DNA of 64,000 bases from Stereocaulon alpinum (taxonomy: Eukaryota > Ascomycota > Lecanoromycetes > Lecanorales > Stereocaulaceae), in assembly GCA_018257865.1 (NCBI GenBank), contig JAEUBA010000010.1, positions 434,001-498,000 of the forward strand, read 5' to 3'. The position numbers and the translations under genes were made by a program. This document shows positions 32,271 to 43,155 of the stretch, in pieces. Under the pieces are notes generated by a model, which was not told the DNA's origin, did not search any database, and worked only from the letters and a program-made list of their open reading frames with translations. Every line of letters starts with the position of its first letter. Position 1 is the first letter of the stretch.

Positions 32271-32449
32271 GAGATTTTCGTCTTGAGAAGCTTTGATACA
32301 TGGGCTCCATGGGGTTCAGCAAGCTAGTCGGACTTCCTGGCTCGTCTGGTTCAAGCGCATTTTGCCGAGGTTGACTATTACTGCCTCGACTGGGTCTAGG
32401 CTGAGCGCCGCTTTATCTCTCGCGTTCTCATACGATCTGTATATGTCTA
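32271..32449. other. Upstream region of the threonyl-tRNA synthetase gene
   Basis: Short promoter stretch between the gene start and the MITE. No motif singled out. Confidence 0.4.
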
Positions 32450-32793
32450 CGGAGGTCGACACCGAAAGTCCTGGAACGGCGCTAAAAGTCTTGGTATGCC
32501 AAGTCCGAAGCCCTAGCCCTAACTTTCGATGGAGCCCCTGGAGCGTGCCCCGTAGATATACGTTGATAGGGGTGGGGAGAATAGGATGGTTAGGGTGCGC
32601 TCTAGGCGCAGGGTGGCCTATGATACGTAATCTGCGGGTAGTACTGCGCGACCGTGTCCGCTATCCGCATCCCCTAACGGCAGTCGCCTAGGGCAACCTC
32701 TCCCAGGGTATCCTCAGAAGCTAGGGCTAGGGCTTTGGACTTGGCATACCAAGACTTTTAGTGCCGTTCCAGGACTTTCGGTGTCGACCTCCG
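32450..32793. mobile_element. MITE, 344 bp, with 72-bp terminal inverted repeats and TA target duplication
   Basis: The left arm 32450-32521 begins CGGAGGTCGACACCGAAAGT. The right arm 32722-32793 is its reverse complement with only two mismatches over 72 bp, both G/A-type transitions. Weaker similarity continues inward. TA sits at both outer borders (32448-32449 and 32794-32795), as left by Tc1/mariner-type transposases. The centre is about 200 bp, GC-rich, and encodes nothing. I see no second copy in this window. The low divergence between arms suggests a fairly recent insertion. Confidence 0.88.
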
Positions 32794-33189
32794 TAATTTG
32801 GCTGTTTCCAACCTCTACGCCGTCCATTGCGCCATGTATATAGCATGTTCCCACCAACTGGACCACGTCGGCAGCTGGACGCAACAGAACCGGCATGGCA
32901 AGAATCGCTACGACATCGCCTGCCATCTATGCTAGAGGTATCATTCCAGACGACCAAAGTTGGGTCACAGAGCCTACGTTCCCGGGCTAGCTTGAGCAAC
33001 TCGTATTGCACAAATCCAATTTGACCTACTTATTCATCGTTCCTAGGCTTGACATCGTAGATGTAAGCCAGGACGGCGCTTTGGTACGTTTCTTAAACTT
33101 GCTGCTCACGCGGGTCGTGATTCCCGACGAGCACTCGCCTAGGCTCGTGGCGGTCTCATCTGCGGCGGCGATGTAGGCGTATTATTAGA
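32794..33189. other. Intergenic stretch beyond the MITE
   Basis: It holds no convincing gene. It lies downstream of the 3' end of the broken HET gene; further remnants of that gene may extend here. Confidence 0.4.
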
Positions 33190-34560
33190 GAGTGTGTGAC
33201 GGTTCCATGAACTCTTTTTGCGGAGCCTTCTCGGCTTCTAGATTCGCTGTCCCCTCTGAGCCTTCGACTTCCTGGTACCTCGATGACCAATTCACGTCAG
33301 ATGCACACTTAATTTCTTCCAGCAGAGCCCTCGCGAAGGACAAGCGATCGTCTATTATCTTGTGTTCGTTAGCCCAGGCAGTTGTGTGTCCACGTGAAAG
33401 GAATCATCAGATGACTAGATCTGACACCACACCCCCTTGGTCCAATTTAGTACCCACGATGGCCAACCAAGCTCTTCACAATATCAATCGAGAACGCAAT
33501 CTTCTGAAATGCCAAGGTTCCCCCTTCTACCCTCTCATGTTGAGCAAAATCGCGATAAAGAGTATCTTTGGCGATCATATAGCTCGGCGAGTACAGGAGA
33601 CTCTTAGGGTCATCGAGCAGGCCGACTAGGCTATAAGTTTTGTCCCTACCATCCGTAGCAGCACGAGACCATGTCATATCAAGGAATCCCTGCAGGCCAA
33701 CCATTTGGACTTCCCCAGATGCAAGAACTTTGCAGAATGTGAAGATCTGACGGACTCCCACTTGAGCTGTCCATGAAGGTAACGCTCTGTCTAGGCCCGT
33801 GAGGACAAATAACCTGCCAAAATCCGCAAGACTGAATGCTTCAAATGCCGGTAAGCAGCCTAAGATATCACATTCTGACTAGTTTCCAAGTTCTTGGAAT
33901 ATCCAAGCTCGTCTAAACCAAGGGTCAGAGAAAAGACGGGGAACACTGGCAAAACTTTGTTCGCACGGTCCTTCCAGAGTACCCTGCTTGTTCTGTCTCG
34001 CTTTTCCCCTTGAGCGCGAGACCACCGTCAATGGGATCGGTGTCGTGGTCCTACAGTCGTCGGACTTCCTCGATCTCGCTAAAGATGAGATGGAGGACAT
34101 TGTGGACATTCCCTACAACAGCGGAGCCTCGACCAAGAAGCACTATTGTTTGTGTGGCTTGCGATTAGGAATCCCGCATAAGCCAGGATTCCGAGGCCCC
34201 TCCTCTGGGTACGTTTGGTTGATACATAGTGCGTTAACGAAAATTGTCCTCGTTCTATCTCAGTCTTAGCTCCTCAAGAGGTTCAGTCAAACCTTGCTTG
34301 ATTGGGATGTAACATAGGCCGCACGTGACCCGATGGACGTGATTTGATGAGCCCCAGATGTAGGAAAGTGCTTCGTACTCTATAAATGCATTCATACTGA
34401 CCTCAAGGAAGCAGCAGCGAAAATCGTCCATTGATAGTCCAGACTCTATCACAGCGACCCTGAAGTGTCGAGGCGACGATAACGGCTTATGTTCATACCT
34501 TGGGATCGATGCTTTCCTGTTTTGTACTTGGCGGAAGCTTGCACCCATCAACGACCACAT
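33190..34560 (-). pseudogene. Broken HET-domain (heterokaryon incompatibility) gene
   Basis: HET-domain landmarks appear in order on the minus strand but in different frames. From the ATG at 34560, the HET core EYEALSYIWGSSNHV is followed by LTEPLEELRLR and a stop near 34255. A shifted frame carries IFVNALCINQ (the AxCINQ motif) at about 34215-34185, and another the VLLGRGS stretch. A further frame holds SDPWFRRAWIFQELGN, interrupted by an in-frame TAG at 33879-33881, after which the same frame resumes and contains AATDGRDKTYSLVGLL. A plausible C-terminal part runs to about 33190. With at least two frame shifts and one nonsense codon, no spliced model I tried restores a protein. The TAG could be one C-to-T step from CAG. 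Intact relatives trigger cell death after non-self recognition. Confidence 0.8.
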
Positions 34561-35712
34561 TGTTGCGTGCCTGGTACGGGTTCTTGGTTGATGTGTTGAG
34601 GGTCGATCAGGAGCCCTTAGGTTCTCTTGTCTCCCTGAAGATATCCTGATGTGTTACTCTGCGCCCGGGCACCACACGTGTTGCGAGAGGCAAGGTCCTC
34701 TTTTATGGTCCAAAGTGAGAACGTATTGTTGTTGTATGGTGGTGTACGAATTTAGTGACCCCACCGTGCGCGCGATCGCACCGCTGTTACTGCTCAGCTC
34801 AGGCTTTCCGGCCTCCTTAGCCTTAGACACTGATGTGACCACTGCGTGGCGAAATCAAAGTGCTCGAAATCAGGAGACTGTTCAAATTGATTATTGAACA
34901 CATCGATAGAAAGTATGCAAGAATTAGCCCGTTGAGGACGTTTGACCGATTCCTATCTTCGTCATAGCTGGGTTTTGCGGCGACTTCCAAAATTGTTCAG
35001 TGTCGTCGTCGTTATGTTAGCAACATATTCAAACAAAGAAATAGCCAGAACAGCATTTCCATACTCGAACACAGCACCAATACGTCCCCAGGCGCCCACT
35101 CTATTCAAGACGTCTCGTAAACAGGTAGCCACAGGTATAGGGTGTAACCACTGTTGCACGGCGCTTATGAAAGGCTTGCTCGCTAACTTCCAGCATTCGG
35201 CTTGAAGGGCATGCATTGTTTGGTTGAATTTATTGTGGGAAGCCTCCAGCAGCACACCAGCGCCGAGGATCCGGAAGCTACCTTACACCAACAAGGCTGA
35301 GAAACCTTTCCAAAGCGCTTGAGCTCTTAGCCAACTTTTGGCATTGGGGCTGGGCGAAGCGAAGCCGTGAGTACGTCCACTGCGGGAGATTGAGAGATGG
35401 AAGAGCAAGCAGTAGATCACAATTCCCATTTGATGTTCAGAAGGACCACATCGAACGCCTAATCTACATGGTTTAAGAAAGAACGCTCTTAGCATAACAC
35501 CGTTCGCGTATTCTGTTGGTGCTTCGCACGAAGGATTGGTGGATGTATTGCCCCAAATCTCTTTGTTCCCTTCACGTTGTACATTCGATAATCAAAGCAA
35601 TCCACTGAGTGCTTTCTTCCCGTTTGTGGTTGGGGACCGTACGCGGGCATCGCACCCCCAAAGCTGTTTCCCAAGGCCGGATGGTGGCTAGCGCTCCCTC
35701 ACGTGGTATCAC
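34561..35712. other. Decayed intergenic stretch with a possible minus-strand remnant
   Basis: On the minus strand, 35255-34962 is open and reads like natural protein (for example KPFISAVQQWLHPIPVATC and GRIGAVFEYGNAVL), but it lacks an ATG and a recognisable family, so it may be a gene fragment. Nothing else was recognised. Gene remnants on both sides make this a decay zone. Confidence 0.35.
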
Positions 35713-37737
35713 CTAGTATTTAGTCTTGATACTATAAGTCAAGCAGCCCGCAGTGATCTGCCCACCACGTCCTTGATTGCTACCTAAACATCGTCAGCGA
35801 TGGGCGGGAAGATATGAGGGAACTAAAGCTCACAATTTTTCCATGCGTTATGCAAGATATCGGCGCATTGGTTGTTTGCCACTGGCGTGTCCAGATTGAA
35901 GCCTCCGCTGGGAGTACAATTATCTACAGAGGTGACTGTGATGTCATAGATATCATCCTGGGTGCCCATGCTGGGCGGATAGTCGTATGCAACATTAACT
36001 ACCGACCGACCCTCCTGCTCATCACCAGCGATGACCGTGTGTGCGACATTGATCGGGCCGTTCGGCACAGTCGTAGAAGCATATTTGTCGCAGAAGGATT
36101 TGGCCGCTTTTTGCAGCTCGTTCTCGTGAGCGTCTTTGACAGAACCTGTAGGGTTGGGGACACAGCTCGGCTGGGAAGAAGGATTCACTGGGGCAACAAC
36201 GGTGGGGGCTGAAGTCGTGGGGCCGGGAGTCGTGGAGTCGCTCCTGGGGAATCAGACCTTATGCAACCAGCGGGGACGTCGCGCTTCCTCTTGGGAGCGT
36301 CGGCGAACTTCTTGTGGAGGTCTTGGATCGCTGAGTCTACTTTAGTCACGAAGTCCTCGACTTCTGACGTCTCTTTTGTGTCTAGGTTTCGAAATTCGGA
36401 TAATGGCACGGAGCGCTGTGAATTTTACATTTTCTCCATTTTGGTGCCAAGGCCTCCAATGGATTTGTCGATGCTTTCATCGAATTTTGAAAGCGCGTCT
36501 GGTGACGGATCGCCTTTGCCGATACCTTGGATCCAGTCTTTGATGTTGACGGTAGCAGTGGTGTTGCGTGCGGTATTGGTATACGATAGGGCGCCGAACT
36601 TACCGTTGGGGACTGGTTTTGTCACGGGCCCCGTGCAGTATGTAGTGTCGATCCTGAACGCTGTTAGTTGGGCGAGCAAGAGGAGTCTGATTACTGACAC
36701 AGTGTTGCCACTTGTTTCCGTCCTGTAGCATGCAAGGTTGTTGAAAAGGTCGAACAGGTCACCCTTAAGCATTGATTGGACTTGTCCATAAATGGTGTCA
36801 AACTCGGTTCGAGGCATGAATTCTGAGTACAGCTTAGGGCTCTGATCCGGCGCCAATTCGTTTCTCGCGGCTTTGGCATAAGATAGGACCAAGGAACAGA
36901 AGCCAAGTACATCTTCCGTGACTTTGGACTTGTCGATCCCGTTTTTGTTGGACTGGAAATACGCCTGTGTTATAACGACAAGAGTGGCATCCTGTCGGTA
37001 ATTCTTGCCGTCGAGAATGTTCCTTTCTGTAGGATCGGCCTGATTTTCTTGCATAAGACTCTATAGGGCTTCAAGTGGCATTGGCGCAGTGACCTGCGGA
37101 GCCCACGGCAACTTCTCCGAGATTTGTTTCTTATTAGTGGCGATCCTCCACGGGTTGCACTTGTTATTCGCAATATCAACTTCTGGCCGGTCAAGAGTCC
37201 ACGGCTTCCAAGTGATCTGACAATGTCAACAGGACGGGACACGAAGTGGTGTCGCTGTAGTACTTACAAGGTCATCCGCCCATGCTTTAGCTGCTCTTGC
37301 ACCATCACCACTTCCGACTTTAATGTTCAATCCATTTAAAATGTACTCTGCATTTACCTTTCCTGGATCGGCGCCCGTGTCTGCTATCAGCTCCCAGTTC
37401 GTCCCTGTGCGCTCTGCGACGATCTGTTTCCTCGCCGCATTTGTATCCTCGGGACTGCATTCTGGATTTGTGAAATAGAAAGCTGGACTCTCAATTTCGG
37501 CTCCAATGCCTGCGGTCCCGTCGGCAGTAGGTCCATCGAGCTCGACCGCCTTAACGTCTTGTACATCTTGTATGCACGGGTCCAGGCGCGGCTGTAGCGG
37601 TAGGTAGATAGCAGAGGCAGTGAGCAGAACCGACGTGCACGGGAGTAAATGCAACGGGGAGATAAAGATCCTTCTCAAGTGGCAGGACAGGTTGGGTAGT
37701 GATGAAAAATGGCAGACTTGGCTGATCACTTAAGCAT
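35713..37737 (-). pseudogene. Broken gene for a secreted fungal protein of unknown function
   Basis: Proposed exons are 37737-37730 (8 nt), 37673-37266, 37218-36699, 36653-35834 and 35783-35713. The N-terminus reads as a signal peptide (SPLHLLPCTSVLLTASA). Conserved-looking parts are FYFTNPECS, AERTGTNWELIADTG, CNPWRI, FCSLVLSYAKAARNE, FMPRTEFDTIYGQV, DTTYCTGP, ITVTSVDNCTPSGGFNL and QCADILHNAWKNC; the last intron joins this to a Gly-rich end, NQGRGGQITAGCLTYSI. Three breaks are seen: TAG at 37061-37063, TAA at 36425-36427 (each one C-to-T step from a Gln codon), and a frame change between about 36260 and 36200. The 45-bp intron 36654-36698 is in frame. I recognise the layout from uncharacterised secreted fungal proteins; function unknown. 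Confidence 0.7.
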
Positions 37738-39503
37738 GAACAAGGGAAGCACGAGGTTTATATATTATCGCAACCATGAAACTTCGAGGGAAGACACTCA
37801 TCATCTTATTTCAAGGCCCCTAGATTACATACTGTGGGCTGTGTGAGTTGGTTGGGTCTTTAGAAATTGATTCCCCACTGTACCATCGCCACCTGGTGCC
37901 TAACATATCAAGGAGCCCCTCGATCCTACTTGCATTGAGCCCCTAAGATTGGATGCTGTGCCTTATTCACACTTGTTGGCTCCCTAACGTGGATTCGAGC
38001 TGCTTTATCGCCACCTCTTGTGTAGAGTATTCAGAGGCCTCCTTAACCTCACTTGCCTTGGGGGATACAAACGTAAGAGATGACAAGGCTCTTGATGGTC
38101 CAAATGGTCCAACGTGAAACCGACCGCTTGTAAGATAAATAGTTGGTTCGATAGTAAATAGGAGGTTGGACCATCAAGAGCCGTGAAGAGATGTGACAAG
38201 GGATGCGATTGGTACAAGACTTGCAGATCTTCAGACAGCGCCGTGGACGTGTTGCGTAAGATGCTGCGCACAGCACAGAAAAGGCAAAGAGTGAGTCTCG
38301 AGTTATGATCTCATGGGATGCAAATGAGTCTCACTGCGCGCCCCTGAGCTGAATACTGTGCCCTGGACGGGACATATGTTTAGGGGGGCCTCCGAGACTT
38401 ACGTGCCGCTGTGTTGTGTAGGGTAACGCCCTAGCCTATACCGATGTCCAGATACCAAGGTTCAGAAACCTGATTCCATATGGTGTGGACGATGTGTCTT
38501 TTCTGGAATACTCCAGGCGCATTGGGTTTCCTTTGATAGAGGCACAATAATTGCAATTGAAGCTTAACAGAACATTCCGCAAACACACCCACCTACTAGA
38601 ATCCTGGCTTCTCTTTGATCTGATGCACAACGTAAAGTACTCCACGAGCACTAGTCGACACTCAAGAGCTTATCGTCGTTGCAGATGAAGCCGAGGAAAA
38701 GCCAAGCATCACTTAAACGACGTCTCTTACGTCGAATTCGCGTTTTTCGATCAAGAGCACCAACCTACCGATGTGGTCAGCAAAGGCAACGGAAAGGGAT
38801 TGAGCCGACATCTACACTCACGTTTCATAGCGGTTCAAAGCACAGTTCTGACCTTTGGGGTCTTTGCTACGTACGTCGTGCTGTCCCTCTTACCACCCCC
38901 AGCTCGATACGTCCCCTGCTTGTAGCCATTGGCGATATCTTTTCCTCATAGCTCTTTCGGCGGCACTTCTTGCCGACTTATGGTCATGAGGAGCGAACAG
39001 AATGGTGGGGAATGGAAACGGTGGATAGAGGTAAGAATTGCGACCTTCACTTAGAGAGAGGAGAAACTGAAGTGGGAACAGGGAGGGAGATACTGCACTT
39101 CTATATACTCTAGCCCAGCGGCCATTTCTGCAACAGCGAGCGCGCATCTCTTTGTTCGTACAGTAGAGGGATGGGTGAATCGGTAGGTGAGATCAGGGGG
39201 TGCATAACCTCTACCTAAGGTAGTTCTACTTCAGGGAGGGATGCATCATCCAGGTCGGGTGCGGCACCACCCCTGCTCAACACGGCGAGCCTCTGCCAAG
39301 GCCGCCTCAACACGTCACTCGCAGAGCTGCAACACGCAGAAGCAAGGCTTCCGACTTGCTACCAAAACCATGTCGCGTCCTGATCTTTGTGACATGCGCT
39401 CCGCTTTGCTACTTCGCAACCCTCCATAGCTTCATTCGCCCTCATTCTCTGCCTTTACCATATGACTACAGAGGACCAGGTGAAACTCTCGTAGGACAAC
39501 AAC
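37738..39503. other. Intergenic 1.8 kb with an inverted repeat
   Basis: Apart from the inverted repeat at 38087-38182 I see no supported feature. Open frames at 38005-38271 minus and 38890-39147 minus lack motifs. The right end is the 5' flank of the membrane coiled-coil protein. Confidence 0.45.
38087..38182. repeat. Perfect 17-bp inverted repeat with 62-bp loop
   Basis: GGCTCTTGATGGTCCAA at 38087-38103 pairs perfectly with 38166-38182. The DNA or a transcript could form a hairpin. The flanks share AGAGATG(TG)ACAAG in direct orientation. No protein or known RNA is associated. Confidence 0.75.
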
Positions 39504-41123
39504 ATGGTCAGAGAGAGGACACCAGCCCGCTCTCGCCAGAAGGCCCAGCTCGGCGACTCTTGGGTCGTCGAGAGCGAGAGCGACGGTATCAGTGATGGCG
39601 ACGACGAATACAGCCCTGCGGCGTCAAATGCAACTGCTAGACATGCGGGAAAAGTGAAGTCATCGCAGTTCAAGGCAGAGCCAACAGAATTGCCACGAAG
39701 AAGATCGACTCGTCCGAGTACAAGACCCAGTGCTGAACCGGAACTTATAATGCCTTCCCTACATGAAGGCAGTATTGGAGGGTCATGGCTTGGGGAAGAC
39801 AAGCGGAGAATGGACCAAGAACCAAATCAGGCGAGCAGGAGAGCGAAGAAGTACATACAGGGAGATGAAGGCCGACCACAACGACCAAGCGATCCAACAT
39901 TGCAGGAGAGATTGGCCCAGTTATCGGGAGCTACAATAAATTTCGTGACACCAATGCTCTCATGGACCTTTGACGTGCTTGGTGGAGCTCTGCACACGTT
40001 GAAAACACCCATCTCATGGCTCCTTGCAGCGTGGCTGCTCGTTGGCCTCCTGCTGTTCCTACGAAACCTCCTCTTCAGCTCAGTCTACTCCGCTCTATCA
40101 CCTATATGTCGAATACCAGGCTCCTCACTTCTCAACCTCCCCATGTGCCAATCTCCAATATCTGTCCAGTACGATGGCGACGAGCCACCTCCAGTCCATT
40201 TCGACGAATTAATGACCGTCCAAAACAAGTTCGAAGCCGTTCTGCAAGAGAGCGCTGGTGGCGTCTCGCTCCCACTCGACATGAAGCGCGGTGAAACCTC
40301 CATCAGAGACCTGCGCCAGGTTGTCCGCTTTAGCCAACTGCGTTCGAAGAACGAGCTAGTCCTCGAATTTGATGGCTTCATTGAAACAGCTCGCATGGCG
40401 TCCTATGACCTACAGAAATTCAACAGCCACATCGGCCGAGGTGTTGATAATATCCTGGCTACTGCTCGCTGGACCAAACGTGTTCTAGGAGGCATAGCAG
40501 AGCGAGACGCTTCAAAGGGTGCTATATCCTGGTTCATCAATGACAGAGTGCTAGCGCCTTTTCAGCCTATAAAATTTACAGAAGATGCGCTACTGGATCA
40601 ATATATTCAGCATACCCGCGTTGTGGAGGACGAGATTAGTCGGCTGGTGACGGAAGCGCAGGCTGTACTTATGGTGCTCAACAACCTCGAGGATCGTCTC
40701 GATGTCATTCATGGCATAGCCGTCCGCGACAATCTGCATGCGCAAGGGAGCAAGGATGAAGTGCTGTCGCAACTTTGGACGATGCTTGGTGGAAACCGGA
40801 ATAAGTTGGGCAAATTCGACTCTCAGCTTCGTCTTCTGAATCAAGTCAACACCTACCGACAAAATGCGATTGCTCATGTGAGCGGGACGATCATTAGACT
40901 TCAAAGCATTGGTGCTGAGTTGGAGGAACTAAGGGAGAGGGTGGGAGGAGTGGAGTTGCTGGGTGGGAAAGGCGCTGTGCCGTTGAGTGTGCATATAGAG
41001 AATATTGAGATGGGCGTTGAGAGGCTTGAAAAGGGGAGGAAGGGTGCGAAGGAGCTGGAGAATGAGGAGCTTAGGAAGTCTTTGGAGAGGGGTAAGGGAT
41101 CTGAGCGGATGATTGAAGCTTGA
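39504..41123 (+). CDS. Uncharacterised membrane protein with coiled coils
   Basis: Single exon, 539 residues, ATG at 39504. The first 130 residues are charged and disordered (TPARSRQKAQLGDSWVVESE). A hydrophobic region at about 140-195 (ISWLLAAWLLVGLLLFL) makes one or two membrane spans. The remainder, about 220-530, is alpha-helical with heptad-like stretches (EDEISRLVTEAQAVLMVLNN; AELEELRERVGGVEL), ending in a basic/acidic tail. I recognise no enzymatic domain. The layout of a basic tail, a membrane anchor and a long helical domain would suit an ER or nuclear-envelope anchored protein, but that is inference. It converges on glutathione reductase. The codon pattern and length support a real gene. 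Confidence 0.8.
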   Translation: MVRERTPARSRQKAQLGDSWVVESESDGISDGDDEYSPAASNATARHAGKVKSSQFKAEPTELPRRRSTRPSTRPSAEPELIMPSLHEGSIGGSWLGEDKRRMDQEPNQASRRAKKYIQGDEGRPQRPSDPTLQERLAQLSGATINFVTPMLSWTFDVLGGALHTLKTPISWLLAAWLLVGLLLFLRNLLFSSVYSALSPICRIPGSSLLNLPMCQSPISVQYDGDEPPPVHFDELMTVQNKFEAVLQESAGGVSLPLDMKRGETSIRDLRQVVRFSQLRSKNELVLEFDGFIETARMASYDLQKFNSHIGRGVDNILATARWTKRVLGGIAERDASKGAISWFINDRVLAPFQPIKFTEDALLDQYIQHTRVVEDEISRLVTEAQAVLMVLNNLEDRLDVIHGIAVRDNLHAQGSKDEVLSQLWTMLGGNRNKLGKFDSQLRLLNQVNTYRQNAIAHVSGTIIRLQSIGAELEELRERVGGVELLGGKGAVPLSVHIENIEMGVERLEKGRKGAKELENEELRKSLERGKGSERMIEA

Positions 41124-41499
41124 TGAGTTATGCTGTTAGATCACTGGATGTGGACTTTTATATCGACGATCAGGATACCAATTTGCAGCGACTTCATACT
41201 TGTACAGCGACGTCTTGGTGAACTAGATGACTTCTTGAAGAATGACAATCTCGTGAGCCTCAACCATTTTGAGGGTACATACTTCCTCCCTGAATCTGCA
41301 ACCGCTCTCTCAATGGCAGCTGCCGTCGATTGTCCCGGCTGAGTGTGACTCAGGAGCTGCAGCCCCAGAAGTAACATGCAAAGACCGGTTTTGCTTTTAG
41401 AACAGTACTTGGAAAATGGTTGAGCCTAAGTGCGATTGCATCTAAGCTTTTGGTTTCTAATCTATGACATGGCATGCATTCATGCTCATACACGATCCA
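41124..41499. other. Convergent 3'-3' spacer
   Basis: It lies between the membrane coiled-coil gene and glutathione reductase; no feature recognised. Confidence 0.4.
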
Positions 41500-43155
41500 T
41501 TATTTCATCGTCACCAACTCCTCAGCACTAGTGGGATGTATAGCAACACATGAATCGAAATCTTTCTTCTTCGCGCCCATCTTCACAGCCACCCCGAACC
41601 CTTGCATCATCTCACTGCTTTGAGGCCCTATGATATGCATACCCACAATGTGCTCTTCCGGGCCTTGACAAATGAGCTTATACTCACATGGCTGCAGCTT
41701 CTTCTCCTCTGCAGGATGGAAGCTATAGAACATGGGCGTAAACTTGGTGTGGTAGATTTTGATATTCTCTTTACCGAATTTGCTGACAGCAGCGGGTTCG
41801 GTCATCCCGACAGTTCCGCATTCTGGATGAGCGAAGACCACGGTGGGGATATTGCTGTAGTCTAATTTCGATGTGGAGAGGTGGGGGCCGCCATTCTTAT
41901 GGTGGCTGCCAAAGAGTCGATTCCCAAGGGCTCTGCCTGCTGCGATGGCCACTGTAGAAAAGGTTAGAAAGGTGATTAGGGAGATTTAGACGATCAAATT
42001 ACCTGGTGTTAGCTCCGCTTGGCCGGTCACATCTCCCAATGCATAGATACCCTCAATATTGGTGTTTTGATATTCGTCCACCACTAGGTGGCCTTTCGGG
42101 CCCTGTTTCACCCCAATCTTGGCTGGATCAAGCTTCTCAATCTCGGGTTTTCGGCCAATAGCCCACAGTAGCTCATTGACCTCTATCTCTTCGCCATCGT
42201 TTCCGATAAGCTTGAGCAGCTTGTCCTCCCCTTTGCCTTCTCTTAAGCTCACCACCTCTTTGAAGCCTTTGTGGGTTTTGTGGATAATCACCCCAGCGTC
42301 GATGTATCGTTGGGTGAGGGTTTCTTGCACCATCGGATCAAAGGTTCTCAAGAACGTTTCACCACGTATGAACATATGTGTTTCGACTCCAATTGCATTC
42401 ATCACTCCTGCGAGTTCGACAGCGATATAGCCTGCCCCAACAAAGGCCATCTTCTTTGGCAGGTCCTCGATGTCGAAGAAGCCATCGCTGGTGATACCGA
42501 GCTCTGACCCGGGTATACCATTTGGCTTGATAGGGTACCCTCCAGTAGCGATCAATATATGCGGAGCAGTGTAGACAGCTTTCTCCCCGTCATCTATATC
42601 AACTTCGACCTCCTTTTGGCTCTTAAATGTGGCAGTGCCGTGCACCAGGTCTATATGCTCCCTGTTCCAGTTGCGCTCGTATGCTGCGTTAAGGCCCTTA
42701 ATGTTATCATCACGCTTCTTCTTGAATTCGGCGAAGTTGAACTTTATGTTCTTGGGTATGTCGTAGCCGTAGTGAACGCCATCCTTCAGCATCTCGGACA
42801 CAGAAGCAAAATTCCAGGTAATCTTCTTGGGCACACATCTTTAGGAATCCAATTGGCGTCAGCTTGGCCCATACAGCTGAATCAATTGGTCTTCGACTAA
42901 CCCTACGTTGACACAAGTCCCTCCAGAACGACCATTCTCAACCAGCAAGGTTTTGGCCCCATACCAGCCAGCTGCACGCCTTGCAGCTCCGGAGCCTCCA
43001 CTTCCACCACCGATCACGATGAAGTCGTACTGCTTAGTGACTGGTGCCATGGTCGGGTTTGTAGTGGAGAATTGCCTCGAGAGTATTGTTAATCGGGAGG
43101 AAGCCACCTTGCGGAGTGGGGCGGATTTCAGGATGACACGGGAGATATACAGCAT
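41500..43155 (-). CDS. GLR1: Glutathione reductase, probably dual-targeted
   Basis: FAD flavoenzyme reducing glutathione disulfide with NADPH. Exons are 43155-42902, 42003-42838 and 41951-41500 (introns 63 and 51 bp), 513 residues. FAD fold: DFIVIGGGSGGSGAARRAA. The redox-active disulfide is created across intron 1: the first Cys of GGTCVNVG in exon 1 and the second Cys (CVPKK) from exon 2. NADPH-binding fold: AFVGAGYIAVELAG. The second FAD motif is IYALGDVTGQAELTP. The C-terminal active-site His-Glu is in AIHPTSAEELVTMK. From the ATG at 43155 the protein has an Arg/Ser-rich presequence ending near RQFSTTNPT; Met-36 (43050, MAPVTKQYDF) starts a 478-residue cytosolic form. A TTAGTAA site lies upstream. 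Assignment is firm. Confidence 0.95.
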
